Shown piece by piece: positions 50,716-59,747 of a DNA stretch of 64,000 bases. The stretch is from Taklimakanibacter albus. GTDB lineage: Bacteria; Pseudomonadota; Alphaproteobacteria; Rhizobiales; Aestuariivirgaceae. Made by a program: the position numbers and the translations under genes. Below the pieces are notes generated by a model. It did not search any database. It was given only the letters and a program-made list of their open reading frames with translations, and was not told the DNA's origin. Position 1 is the stretch's first letter, and the number at the start of each line of letters is the position of its first letter. The stretch spans positions 540,390-604,389 of the forward strand of contig NZ_JAENHL010000008.1 in NCBI RefSeq assembly GCF_016595235.1, in the 5' to 3' direction.

Positions 50716-51384
50716 TCAGTGCGAAGTGGCGTGGGCGGAGATGAGGGCATCGATGGCGGAGAGTTCCGACGGGAGCTTTCCGGCATTGAGCTGGTCGCGA
50801 TATTGCGCATCACCTTCCTCCTCGGCGGCAAACAGGTCATAGAGCTTCTCGGCCAGGGCCGGATTGAGAATGGCGACACCATTGTCGTCGGCGCAGACGA
50901 GATCGCCCGGCTGCACCACGACGCCGCCGCATTGGATCGGCTGGTTGATCGAGCCTTGGGAACCGCTGAGCTGGGTGGTGAGCGGGGTAAAACCCTTGCT
51001 GAAGACCGGCATCGGGCATTCGCGGATGAACTGGATGTCGGTGGCGAGGCCATCGAGAATGACGCCGGCGCAGCCGCGCAAATGCGCCGCGAGCGTCATC
51101 ATCTCACCCCAGCAGGCATACCGCATATCGCCACCGCGATCGATGACGAGCACATCGCCCGGCTGCAGCAGATCGATGACCTTGTGGACGATGGCGGAAT
51201 CACGGCCGAGGCACTGGACGGTGATCGCCGTACCGACGAAGGATATGCCGCCACGGGCCGGCTTGAGGGCGGAGCTGATGATGCCACTCTCGATGTGGTG
51301 GCCCATCGCGGCGGGTGTGATGGTTTTGTATTTCTGCAGAAGCTCGGGCTTGATCGAAGCCGGGCGCGGATTGATCGCCAGCAT
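50716..51384 (-). CDS. RraA family protein (HMG/CHA aldolase-like)
   Basis: A 222-residue protein. [21 protein letters not shown] and [11 protein letters not shown] are the two family signatures. In 4-hydroxy-4-methyl-2-oxoglutarate/4-carboxy-4-hydroxy-2-oxoadipate aldolases the second reads DGxxRD; here the arginine is T115 while D116 is kept, so classical aldolase activity is uncertain. A decarboxylase or other lyase role is possible. It lies between PotD and PotA genes of the GntR operon. Confidence 0.85.
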   Translation of the reverse strand: MLAINPRPASIKPELLQKYKTITPAAMGHHIESGIISSALKPARGGISFVGTAITVQCLGRDSAIVHKVIDLLQPGDVLVIDRGGDMRYACWGEMMTLAAHLRGCAGVILDGLATDIQFIRECPMPVFSKGFTPLTTQLSGSQGSINQPIQCGGVVVQPGDLVCADDNGVAILNPALAEKLYDLFAAEEEGDAQYRDQLNAGKLPSELSAIDALISAHATSH

Positions 51385-51420
51385 TTACGTCTCCACTGAA
51401 TGCAAATCTGAACAAGGGGC

Positions 51421-51449
51421 GTTCCCGGCCATGCGATGTGGCCGGGAAC
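51421..51449 (-). terminator. strong stem-loop after the PotD-type binding-protein gene
   Basis: GTTCCCGGCCA (51421-51431) and TGGCCGGGAAC (51439-51449) form a perfect 11-bp stem with a 7-base loop. It lies just after the binding-protein stop and before the RraA gene. No U-tract is seen, so read-through is likely. Confidence 0.6.
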
Positions 51450-51459
51450 ACGCAATCGG

Positions 51460-52524
51460 TCACTGGGCCGTCTTCACCTTGGTCCAGCCATCCTGGTAGA
51501 ATTTCATCGCATCCCCGGCATCGAGGATGAAGTCGGCCTTGGCCACCTGCTCCTTGGGCAGGAAGATCGCCGGATTGTTGGCGATCTCAGGCGGCAGCAA
51601 TTCACGCGACTTGCCGACGCAGGTGGCGATCTTGGACAGCTTCGTCACCTTGGCGGCGACCTCGGGCTTCAAGAGATAGTCGATGAAAATATAGGCGTTG
51701 TCGCGATTGGCGGCGCCCTTCGCCACCGAGAAGCCGTCGACCCACATGGTGCCGCCCTCTTGCGGGAGCACGTAACGGACCTTGGGATTCTCCGCCATCA
51801 CCTGGATGACCGTGCCGCTCCAGGCTTCGACAAGGCAGGCCTCGCCGGACGACACCAGGTCGGCGAAGTTGGTGCTGTTATAACCGGCGAGCAAAGGCTT
51901 CTGGGCGATGAGCGATTCCGTCGCCTTGGCGATCTCCGCCTCGTTGGTTGAGCTGGCGCGGAAGCCGTTCACCTGAAGGCCGGCAATATAGGCCGCCAGC
52001 ATATTGTCGAGCATATAGATGCGGCCCTTGTATTTCTCGTCCCACAAGGACTTCCAGCTCGTCACCTCCTCCTTCACGCAATCGGTGTTGTAAGCGAGGC
52101 CGGTCGAGCCGCTGAGATAGGGGATCTGATATTTGTTGCCCGAATCGTAGGAGACATTGCGGAACTCCTCCGAGATGTTGCCGATATTGGCGATCTTGCC
52201 GTGCTCGAGCTCTTCGATGAGGCCTTTCTTGGCCAGGATCTGGACCGCATATTGGGAAGGGTTGACGATGTCATAGCCCGTAGCGCCGGCTTCGAGCTTC
52301 GCCATCATCGTTTCATTGCTGTCGAATGTGTCGAAGGTGACCGTAATGCCGGTCTCCTTCTCGAAGTCGTCGACAATCTCCTGCGGCAGCTCGCCCGACC
52401 AGGCATAGATATGAAGCTCGCCTGCGGCATGAGCAGGCCCGCTCACGGCAAGACCGAAGACCAATCCAAACGCCACCGCGCCCAGCAGCACGCTCCTTCT
52501 ACCCCAAGACACGAAACTCGACAT
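51460..52524 (-). CDS. ABC transporter periplasmic binding protein, PotD type
   Basis: A protein of 354 residues from ATG 52524 with GGGAGGA upstream. The signal peptide ends near AHAAG (about residue 34). The mature start ELHIYAWSGELPQEIVDDFEKE is the classic PotD/PotF N-terminus, and YDIVNPSQYAV and GLAYNTD follow. The ligand may be a polyamine or another cationic amine; the catabolic genes beside it favour a compound that yields amide and hydroxy-oxo acid intermediates (inference). Confidence 0.92.
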   Translation of the reverse strand: MSSFVSWGRRSVLLGAVAFGLVFGLAVSGPAHAAGELHIYAWSGELPQEIVDDFEKETGITVTFDTFDSNETMMAKLEAGATGYDIVNPSQYAVQILAKKGLIEELEHGKIANIGNISEEFRNVSYDSGNKYQIPYLSGSTGLAYNTDCVKEEVTSWKSLWDEKYKGRIYMLDNMLAAYIAGLQVNGFRASSTNEAEIAKATESLIAQKPLLAGYNSTNFADLVSSGEACLVEAWSGTVIQVMAENPKVRYVLPQEGGTMWVDGFSVAKGAANRDNAYIFIDYLLKPEVAAKVTKLSKIATCVGKSRELLPPEIANNPAIFLPKEQVAKADFILDAGDAMKFYQDGWTKVKTAQ

Positions 52525-52553
52525 GCGTAGTCCTCCCTGTTGCTTTTTGGAAC

Positions 52554-53411
52554 TCACTGACTCAACCGCTGGCGACGGGCGCGCAGGCGGAACTGGTAGC
52601 CGATGACGGCGATGAGAACGGTCATATTGGCGATGACGAGCAAGGTGCCGAGCGCGTTGATCTGCGGCGTCAGGCCGGTCTTGAGCTGGGCATAGATATA
52701 GATGGGCAGCGTCGTGCTCCCGACCCCGGTGACGAAGGTCGACATCACGAAATTGTCGAAGGACAAGGTCGCCGCCATCAGGAAGGCCGAAAGGATGGCA
52801 GGCGCCAGCGCCGGCAAGGTCACGCGCAGGAATGTCTGCCACTCATTGGCGCCGAGATCTGCGGCGGCCTCCTCGAGACGCGGATCGAGGGCGACGGCGG
52901 CGGTGCGCATGATGAGTGTCGCGAAAGGCAACGTCACCAGCACATGGCCGATAATCATCGAAGTGAAACCGAGCGGCGCCTTCAGGGCCACCATGAAGAC
53001 GAGCAGCGCCACGGCGATGACGATCTCGGGCAGCACGATCGGGGCCAGAAGCGCCGTGGACAACATCTCTTTGCCGGGGAACTGACGCCGGACGATGGCG
53101 AGCGCCGTCAGGGTGCCGATCGCGGCGCTGAAGGCGCCGGCGAACAACGCGACGAAAGCGCTGTTCATCACCGCCTGGCGCAGGCGCCGATCGTCTAACA
53201 CGGCGGCATACCAGTCGAGCGTCAGCCCCTGCCAGACGACGGTCGAGCGCGAGGCGTTGAAGGAATAGGCGATCAGCACGAAGATCGGGATGAACAGGAA
53301 TGCCAGCGCCGCGAAGGTGAAGACCGGCGGTACCAGCCGTGCCAGACGCGTCGTCCACACGCTCGAGGCGCTCTCCGTGAGCAAGGCTGGAGCATCAGCG
53401 CGCATGGTCAT
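52554..53411 (-). CDS. ABC transporter permease, PotC type
   Basis: A 285-residue permease with six helices and the EAA loop LEEAAADLGANEWQTFLRVTLP. It begins in an ATGA overlap with the PotB-type gene; ATG 53405 is a possible alternative. It belongs to the GntR-headed operon. Confidence 0.92.
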   Translation of the reverse strand: MTMRADAPALLTESASSVWTTRLARLVPPVFTFAALAFLFIPIFVLIAYSFNASRSTVVWQGLTLDWYAAVLDDRRLRQAVMNSAFVALFAGAFSAAIGTLTALAIVRRQFPGKEMLSTALLAPIVLPEIVIAVALLVFMVALKAPLGFTSMIIGHVLVTLPFATLIMRTAAVALDPRLEEAAADLGANEWQTFLRVTLPALAPAILSAFLMAATLSFDNFVMSTFVTGVGSTTLPIYIYAQLKTGLTPQINALGTLLVIANMTVLIAVIGYQFRLRARRQRLSQ

Positions 53412-54268
53412 GAACGCGCCAGCTCGATCTTCCGCAGCGCCCGCATATAGAGAAGGATGCCGAGCGAGGACGCGAGGAGCAGGATGACCGAGACCGCGGC
53501 GCCCAAGGGGATGTTGCGGAATTCGAGGAACAGCTGGACGATCAGATTGCCGATGATGATCTCCTTGCCGCCGCCCAGGAGAACCGGGATGGCGAAGACA
53601 CCCATGGACGGCACGAAGACGAAGAGGACGGCCGCCATCACGCCCGAAAGCGAAAGCGGCAAGGTCACGCGTAAGAAGGACTGCAGCGGATTGGCGCCGA
53701 GATCATGGGCGGCCTCGAGCAGCGTGCGGTTGATCGGCTGCAAAGCGGCATAGATGGGCAGCACCGCCGAAGGCAGGAAGGCATAAAGCAGTCCCACCTG
53801 TACCGCGCCATAGGTGCCGAGCATGCGCACGGGCTCGTCGATGATGCCGAAAGCCTGCAGTGTGGCGTTGATCAGGCCGCCGCGCCCCAGAAGCACGATC
53901 CAGGCCGAGATGCGGATGAGGAAGTTGATCCAGAACGGCACCAGGATGAGGACGAGCAGCAAGGGCGCCCAGCGTCCGGCGCGAAAGGCGATGAAATAGG
54001 CAATGGGATAGCCAATCGCCAAAGCCAGGATGGTATTGATCGCGGCCAGCTCGAGCGAGCCCCACATGATCGGATGATAGATCGGATCGAGGAGCTGTGC
54101 GTAGTTGTTGAGAGTGAAGGCCGGCACCACACCGCCATAGGAGTCGCGCTCGGCGAAGCTGTAGGCGACGACGATCAGCAGCGGCACCAGCAGGAACACG
54201 CCGACGATGACGATGGACGGCGTCACCATCAACAGCGTCAGCAGGCGATTGCGGCCGAGCCCTCTCAT
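53408..54268 (-). CDS. ABC transporter permease, PotB type
   Basis: A 286-residue permease with six helices. WINFLIRISAWIVLLGRGGLIN and the EAA loop LLEAAHDLGANPLQSFLRVTLP are the PotB pattern. It starts 2 bp after the GntR stop, so regulator and transporter are co-transcribed. Confidence 0.92.
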   Translation of the reverse strand: MRGLGRNRLLTLLMVTPSIVIVGVFLLVPLLIVVAYSFAERDSYGGVVPAFTLNNYAQLLDPIYHPIMWGSLELAAINTILALAIGYPIAYFIAFRAGRWAPLLLVLILVPFWINFLIRISAWIVLLGRGGLINATLQAFGIIDEPVRMLGTYGAVQVGLLYAFLPSAVLPIYAALQPINRTLLEAAHDLGANPLQSFLRVTLPLSLSGVMAAVLFVFVPSMGVFAIPVLLGGGKEIIIGNLIVQLFLEFRNIPLGAAVSVILLLASSLGILLYMRALRKIELARS

Positions 54269-54270
54269 CG

Positions 54271-54948
54271 TCAGCCGGCCCGCGATTCAGCGACCACCGA
54301 CATGCCGGGGATCGTCGACAAGGGATGATCCATGAGATGCTGCATCATGGTCTTCTCGGCGAGATCGGCGTCGCGCCGCTTCAGCGCCTCGAGCAGCATG
54401 CGATAGGCGTCGATTTCGTCCGAAACCAGCGTCATATGCATGTTGGAGAGATAGGAGACGCGGATCGACAGCGCGTAGTGCCGGGCGATCGAGGAGAGGA
54501 GATAGGAATTGCCGGAGGCGCGGGCGAGCAGCAGATGCATGTGCTCGTCGACTTCGAGATTCCAGACGAGATCGGTATTGCCGGCCTTGATGCCTGCCTC
54601 GCCTTCGCGCAGCAATTCCTCGAACTCACGCAAATGCTCAGGACGCGCCCGCTCCGCAGCAAGCCTCGCCGACAGTCTTTCGAGAGTGCGGCGCACCTCG
54701 AAGATATGGATGACGTCGGCGGCCGAGGTGTCGGTCACGAAATAGCCGCGGCGCGGCACGTTGCGCACGAGATCGTCCTGGACCAGCCGCTGCAGCGCCT
54801 CGCGCAAGGGCGTGCGCCCGGCCTTCAGCCTTTCCATGACCACGGCTTCCTCGATCAGGCTGCCCGGCTTCATCTCGGTGCGGACGATGAGGCGGCGAAG
54901 CTCGCTGTAGATGCCGTCGCTTTGCAGGTTGGAAGAGGTCTTCGCCAC
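54271..54948 (-). CDS. GntR family regulator with FCD domain
   Basis: A protein of 225 residues with a GTG start at 54948. The winged helix is at about 10-75 (TPLREALQRLVQDDLVRNVPRRGYFV), followed by an FCD domain in which DEHMHLLLARASGN (about 135-150) carries metal-ligand positions. FadR/VanR-type members sense organic acids or amino acids. It is the first gene of the operon that runs to 47378, with a palindrome just upstream, so it is probably autoregulated. Confidence 0.92.
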   Translation of the reverse strand: MAKTSSNLQSDGIYSELRRLIVRTEMKPGSLIEEAVVMERLKAGRTPLREALQRLVQDDLVRNVPRRGYFVTDTSAADVIHIFEVRRTLERLSARLAAERARPEHLREFEELLREGEAGIKAGNTDLVWNLEVDEHMHLLLARASGNSYLLSSIARHYALSIRVSYLSNMHMTLVSDEIDAYRMLLEALKRRDADLAEKTMMQHLMDHPLSTIPGMSVVAESRAG

Positions 54949-54962
54949 GGATATCTCTGTCA

Positions 54963-54988
54963 GATATTTCTAATATATTGGTAATATC
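54963..54988. promoter_or_regulatory. probable GntR/FCD operator
   Basis: GATATT (54963-54968) and AATATC (54983-54988) bracket an AT-rich centre with TAATATATTG, 15 bp upstream of the GTG start. The dyad lies where the promoter of the GntR operon should be. The following 54989-55173 stretch shows nothing else assignable. Confidence 0.5.
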
Positions 54989-55173
54989 CTGGAAACACGG
55001 CATGAGTCAACCCGCTTCCGGCGCTGCATCAACAGATGAGTCACCAGAGGGAGCGATTGAGAAAAATCTTTTGATATTAATTGGTTATGCCAAAGGCTTA
55101 GCCAATCGGCAGCCGGCGTCACCGAGATCGAGCTTGAGGTCAGGCCGGAAAGACCGGCCCGCAAACCGGGGCT

Positions 55174-56172
55174 CTATTTGATCAGCCAGACGTTCTCGTT
55201 GCCGGTCGTGGCGACCGTCGGGCATTCGATGATGATGCGGATGTCATTGTAGTCACGGTCCGAACCACCGCCCTCGGGCGGGCGGTCCTCCCAACCGTAA
55301 TACATGAACTTGCCGGGCGCACAGGCGGCAGTGGCCTTCTGTGGTGTCCGGTTGGTGCCTTCGGGGATGACACCGCCCTCGCGTACGGGCTTGCAGGCGT
55401 TGCGGTTGGCGCACAACACCGTTTCGAGCAGGCTGACGCCGAGATTGTAGCTTTCGACGCCGGCCGTCATGACCGTGTCGGTGTAATATTCATAGAATTC
55501 GGCACGCGAGCTGTCCCATTTGGACTTCTGGGTACGGGCGTTGCGCACATTGTGCAGCCGATAGCTCATGGTCTCGCCAGCGGCACAGACTGGCATCGTG
55601 TAGTTGTAGGTCGTGCCGGCATTGTCGGCGATCGCCGTCATCTGGGTGCGGCCCTTGTCGGCCTTGTCCTTGTTCTTGGCATTGTAACAATAGACATAGA
55701 TGCGGTTGTAGTCGGCGGCGTCGGGATCGAGCTGCGAGACGACCGGCGGATTGTAGGTCAGAACCGGCTCACTGAACCGGGCCACGGCCTGCACGCTGAC
55801 ATTGATCTGCTTGGACAAGCCCGGAACCACAGCGAGGATGGTGACCGGAACACTGGCGCTGGCCGTCACGCTGAAATCGGTGGGCATGATCCAGCTGCCT
55901 GACGCGTTGAGGCTGGCGACTAGAGCCTTGTTCTCGAATCTCTGCTGCACATTGCTGCGCAGATTGTTCACCCAGGCCTGATCATTGCCCGAGGGGCCAC
56001 CCTTGGCGCCGGCGAGAGCCGCGGCATCGGCTTCGGCCTGGAGAAAGTTCCTGACCATGGAGGCCCTGGCATAATCGATGGCGATCCCGCCCGCCGCGCA
56101 AAGAGGGATGGCGAAGAGAGCGGTAAAAACGGCGACGTTTCCCGCCTGATTACGCAGAAACCCACGCCCCAT
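55174..56172 (-). CDS. TadE/TadG-like pilus-assembly-type protein with a GSDRDYND C-terminal motif
   Basis: A 332-residue protein. The N-terminus RNQAGNVAVFTALFAIPLCA (8-27) with one membrane helix to about residue 37 and the following DYARASMVRNFLQAEADAAALAGA are the TadG/TadE-type export and anchor region. The rest is extracytoplasmic. It lacks the long vWA domain of full TadG (over 400 residues). Near the C-terminus, GWEDRPPEGGGSDRDYNDI (293-311) resembles the calcium-binding-like motif of DUF4114 domains. No other tad or cpa gene is nearby, so it is either a stray surface protein or part of a distant tad locus. Confidence 0.78.
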   Translation of the reverse strand: MGRGFLRNQAGNVAVFTALFAIPLCAAGGIAIDYARASMVRNFLQAEADAAALAGAKGGPSGNDQAWVNNLRSNVQQRFENKALVASLNASGSWIMPTDFSVTASASVPVTILAVVPGLSKQINVSVQAVARFSEPVLTYNPPVVSQLDPDAADYNRIYVYCYNAKNKDKADKGRTQMTAIADNAGTTYNYTMPVCAAGETMSYRLHNVRNARTQKSKWDSSRAEFYEYYTDTVMTAGVESYNLGVSLLETVLCANRNACKPVREGGVIPEGTNRTPQKATAACAPGKFMYYGWEDRPPEGGGSDRDYNDIRIIIECPTVATTGNENVWLIK

Positions 56173-56244
56173 AGTCAGCCCTCCGCGCCGCCGGACATGT
56201 ATGCCCGAGCGTAAGAATGGGACATATCAGAAAGAACGGTCGCG

Positions 56245-56257
56245 ATATGAATCATAT
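56245..56257. promoter_or_regulatory. palindrome upstream of the TadG-like gene
   Basis: ATATGAATCATAT is a 13-bp palindrome with one central base, 73 bp before the TadG-like start in the 154-bp gap to the next gene. It may be a regulator site. No promoter consensus is clear. Confidence 0.3.
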
Positions 56258-56326
56258 GTGTCCCGATAGTTTACACAATCTCAACGGGTAAGATCGCCGG
56301 CCACCGTGCAGGATATGTGCCAATCT

Positions 56327-57634
56327 TCAGGCCGGATTCTCCAGCGAGAACATGTCGGTCTGCTCGTCATAGGCGAAATATTCCGCATAGCGGGCCCAGT
56401 TGGTCACCGTCTGCAGGGTCTCGCCGGCATCCCGCTCCGACATGTGATCCTCGAGCTCATCACGGAAGCGCCGCGCCGGCGCCATATGGGTCGGCCGCTC
56501 GCCCAGGATGCGGCGGATATGGGCCGCCAGCGGCACATAGGCCTGGAGCTGTTGGGCGAAGATGCGCTTCCTGTCATCGACACCGCCTTCGGCGAAGTGC
56601 CTTCCGGTCTGGGTCAGCTGGATGTCGCCGCCCGCCAGCTCGGCGAAACGCAGGAGCTGCAAGGTCTCAGCGACCGGGAACAGATCGTCGATCTCATGCT
56701 GGAGGCCCGCCGCCAAGGGCGGCAGGTCGGCGCGGCCATTATAGGGCGGTGCGGCAACCGCCTCGATGAGGCCCGACAGGAGGTTGGTGGAGATGCGGCG
56801 CAGTGTCAATGCGATGCCGGTGCCCGGGAAAAGGCCGCTCTGCCCCGGCGCCTGATCGCGCATCGTCATCTTCACATAGATCTTCTCGACCAGGTCGCGG
56901 AAGGCCGGATCGAGCCGGTTGCGCGGCTGCGGAAGATCGACGCGGATCTCGGCGATGACGCGGCCCGGATTGGACCCGAAAATGAGGATGCGGTCACACA
57001 TCAGCACCGCCTCCTCGATATTATGCGTGACCATCAGGATCGACTCGATCGGCATGCGGCCCTCGCACCACAAATCGAGCAGATCGGTACGCAGGGTCTC
57101 GGCGGTGAGCACGTCGAGCGCCGAAAAGGGCTCGTCCATCAGCAGTACTTTCGGACGGACGACCAGAGCGCGGGCGAGACCGACGCGCTGGCGCATGCCG
57201 CCCGACAATTCCTTGGGATAGGCGCTCTCAAAACCGTCGAGGCCGATGAGGTCGATGGCATCGAGGGCGCGTTTGCGCCGTTCCGCCGGAGCAACGCCCT
57301 GCGCCTCGAGGCCGAGTTCGACATTCTGCAGGACAGTGAGCCAGGGGAACAAAGCGAAACTCTGGAACACCATGGCGATCGCCGGCGACGGGCCTGTCAA
57401 AGCGCGGCCCTCGCAACTGATGGTCCCGCCCGACGGCTTGATGAGGCCGGCAATGGCGCGCAGCAAGGTGGATTTGCCGGAACCCGAGCGGCCGAGCAGG
57501 CCGACGATCTCGTTGCGTGCGAGTGTGACATCGACATTGTCGAGCACCACGAGCGTCCCCGAGGACGGCTTGGCGTAGGACTGGCATACATCCCTAGCGA
57601 TGATGAGGGCTTCCTTGGCGATGGCGTCGTTCAT
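56327..57634 (-). CDS. ABC transporter ATP-binding protein with AAA-associated C-terminal domain (NitT/TauT type)
   Basis: A 435-residue protein. The N-terminal 260 residues are an NrtD/SsuB/TauB-like ATPase with Walker A GRSGSGKST, Q-loop VFQSFALFPWL, signature LSGGMRQR and Walker B LLMDEPFSALD. The C-terminal 170 residues match the AAA-associated domain found on such ATPases, which probably regulates the transporter. It follows the tandem permease by 24 bp. No binding protein is present. Confidence 0.88.
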   Translation of the reverse strand: MNDAIAKEALIIARDVCQSYAKPSSGTLVVLDNVDVTLARNEIVGLLGRSGSGKSTLLRAIAGLIKPSGGTISCEGRALTGPSPAIAMVFQSFALFPWLTVLQNVELGLEAQGVAPAERRKRALDAIDLIGLDGFESAYPKELSGGMRQRVGLARALVVRPKVLLMDEPFSALDVLTAETLRTDLLDLWCEGRMPIESILMVTHNIEEAVLMCDRILIFGSNPGRVIAEIRVDLPQPRNRLDPAFRDLVEKIYVKMTMRDQAPGQSGLFPGTGIALTLRRISTNLLSGLIEAVAAPPYNGRADLPPLAAGLQHEIDDLFPVAETLQLLRFAELAGGDIQLTQTGRHFAEGGVDDRKRIFAQQLQAYVPLAAHIRRILGERPTHMAPARRFRDELEDHMSERDAGETLQTVTNWARYAEYFAYDEQTDMFSLENPA

Positions 57635-57658
57635 GGCAGGTCTCCCAGAAACAGACAG

Positions 57659-59413
57659 TCAGTCGAGGCGCAGGCGACGTTCGGCGAAGACGAAAAGCGG
57701 GCGCCACAAAGCGCGGTTGAAGAAGGTGACGAAGAGCGACATGACGGCGATGCCCAGAAGCACACGCGGGAAATCGCCGGCGGTGGTGGCGTTGGCGATA
57801 TAGGAGCCGAGCCCATAGGCTTCGAGCTTCGCATCGCCCCAGCTCGCCACTTCCGCGACGATGCTGGCGTTCCATGAACCACCGGAGGCGGTGATGGCGC
57901 CGGTGACATAATATGGAAAGACGGCAGGCAGAGCGACATAGCGCCACCAGGGCCAGGATCTGATCTGATAGACGGCGGCCGCCTCACGCAGATCGGTCGG
58001 GATGGCGCTGGCGCCGGCGATCACATTGAACAGAATGTACCATTGCGTGCCGAGGATCATGAGCGGCGACAGCCAGATATTGGCGCTGACGCCGGTCGCG
58101 ACGATGGCGAGGACCGCGACGGGAAACAGCACATTGGCGGGAAAGGCTGCCATGAACTGAGCCAGAGGCTGGACCCGCTCGGCGACTTTCGGACGGAGCC
58201 CGATCCACACGCCGATCGGCACCCAGATGAGGCTCGCCAGCGCGATGAGGATGACGACGCGCACCAATGTCGCGAGGCCTCGGCCCAAGGCGTCGAGGAC
58301 ATCGGTGAAACCCAAAGTCGTCTTGAGATAGTCGACGACAAGCACAGCGCCCCAGGCCGCCAGAGCCACGATCACAACGAGCCAGACATAATCCGCGAGA
58401 CGCGTGCTCTTTGTCGCGCCCACGGCCATGGAGCGCGACCCGACGCTGCCCAGACGCAGGAGGAACAGACGCTGCCAGACCCAGATGAAAGGCGCCGTGA
58501 CCGTCTTCATCACACGGGTGCGGCGGGCAAGCTCATAGACCCAGGAGCGCGGTTTTTCCTGGCTCGCCCCCTGTTCGGCGCGGAAGCGATCGGCCCAGGC
58601 GACGATCGGCCGGAACAGCAACTGGTCATAGAGCGCGATGACGATGGCCATGGCGAGCACGGCCCAGCCGATGGCGGCGAAGTCACGCGCGCTGATGGCG
58701 GTCGCCAGCCAGGAGCCGATGCCCGGCAGATCGACCGTTGTGTCGCCGACGGTGATCGCCTCGGAGGCGACCACGAAGAACCAGCCGCCGGACATCGACA
58801 TCATCATGTTCCAGATGAGACCCGGCGCGGCGAAAGGCGCCTCCAGGCGCCAGAAGCGCTGCCAGGCCGAGAGGCCGAAGCCGCGGCTCACCTCGTCGAG
58901 ATCGCGCGGCACGGTCTTCAGCGACTGATAGAAGGAGAAGGCCATATTCCAGGCCTGGCTGGTGAAGATGGCGAAGATCGCGGCGCCTTCGGCGCCGAGC
59001 TGCTGGCCCGGAAACAAGCCGGTGAAAAAGGTGACGGTGAAGGTCAGGAAGCCCAGGACCGGCACCGACTGGAGAATATCGAGCGCCGGGATGATGACCA
59101 TTTCGGCGCGCCGGCTCTTGGCGGCGAGCGTCGCCACGACGAAAGTGAAGAGGAGCGAGGCGAACATCGCCGCGAACATGCGCAAGGTGGTGCGCAGCGC
59201 ATATTCCGGCAGCCGCATCGGATCGAGCTCGATCGGATGGCGGGCGATCTGGTCGAGCGGCGCCCGCATCGCCAACCCGCCATGGATGAGCAGGACGATG
59301 GCGGTCATGATCAGGATGAAGGCGATGAGATCATAGCCATTGGGCAGAACCCGGACATGGCTCAGCACAGCAAGGGCGTTGCGGCGGTTACGATCGTTGA
59401 AGAACAGAGCCAT
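57659..59413 (-). CDS. ABC transporter permease, two fused permease domains (NitT/TauT type)
   Basis: A protein of 584 residues from ATG 59413. Two BPD_transp_1 units lie in tandem, each with an EAA loop: DLDEVSRGFGLSAWQRFWRLE in the first half and LREAAAVYQIRSWPWWRYV in the second. About twelve helices are expected. Fusion replaces the usual homodimer. The pair with the AAA-associated ATPase resembles transporters annotated for nitrate, sulfonate or taurine, but the absence of a binding protein leaves substrate and direction open. Confidence 0.86.
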   Translation of the reverse strand: MALFFNDRNRRNALAVLSHVRVLPNGYDLIAFILIMTAIVLLIHGGLAMRAPLDQIARHPIELDPMRLPEYALRTTLRMFAAMFASLLFTFVVATLAAKSRRAEMVIIPALDILQSVPVLGFLTFTVTFFTGLFPGQQLGAEGAAIFAIFTSQAWNMAFSFYQSLKTVPRDLDEVSRGFGLSAWQRFWRLEAPFAAPGLIWNMMMSMSGGWFFVVASEAITVGDTTVDLPGIGSWLATAISARDFAAIGWAVLAMAIVIALYDQLLFRPIVAWADRFRAEQGASQEKPRSWVYELARRTRVMKTVTAPFIWVWQRLFLLRLGSVGSRSMAVGATKSTRLADYVWLVVIVALAAWGAVLVVDYLKTTLGFTDVLDALGRGLATLVRVVILIALASLIWVPIGVWIGLRPKVAERVQPLAQFMAAFPANVLFPVAVLAIVATGVSANIWLSPLMILGTQWYILFNVIAGASAIPTDLREAAAVYQIRSWPWWRYVALPAVFPYYVTGAITASGGSWNASIVAEVASWGDAKLEAYGLGSYIANATTAGDFPRVLLGIAVMSLFVTFFNRALWRPLFVFAERRLRLD

Positions 59414-59747
59414 CTCATCCACCTCGCACCGATCCGTCACGGATCCGGAAGCGGATGGATTGACGCTAGACGCGCCCGGCCAAAACCCGCCCCGCGAGAT
59501 CCGACGGGGGATTTTTCATCGCTGTATCGAGTGTCCGATGCCCGAATGACGCCGGACACCAACTAGGGTCGTTATCCATGTCGCAATCTTGTGGTTGGGA
59601 ACAATGCACTGTCGGTCACGTGCGCCGCCTGCCTGAGCAAGTCAAGGTGCCGGAAGAAACCTGTACCAAAGATAATGTTATAGCCCGATGTTCACTTTAC
59701 CGATCCTCCATGTTCGGCCACCGGCCGTCTCGCTAGCAAGGGCATCC
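59414..59747. other. intergenic region (334 bp) with one hairpin
   Basis: Divergent spacer between the tandem permease and the deacylase gene. It contains GTGTCCG (59531-59537) and CGGACAC (59553-59559), an inverted repeat with a 15-base centre that could be a regulator site or stem-loop. A frame-compatible ATG at 59688 exists but lacks a ribosome site. I see no gene or RNA here. Confidence 0.45.

Noticed and set aside
59688-59747. Earlier start for the DoeB-like gene
   Set aside because: No ribosome site, and the added residues do not resemble the family N-terminus.
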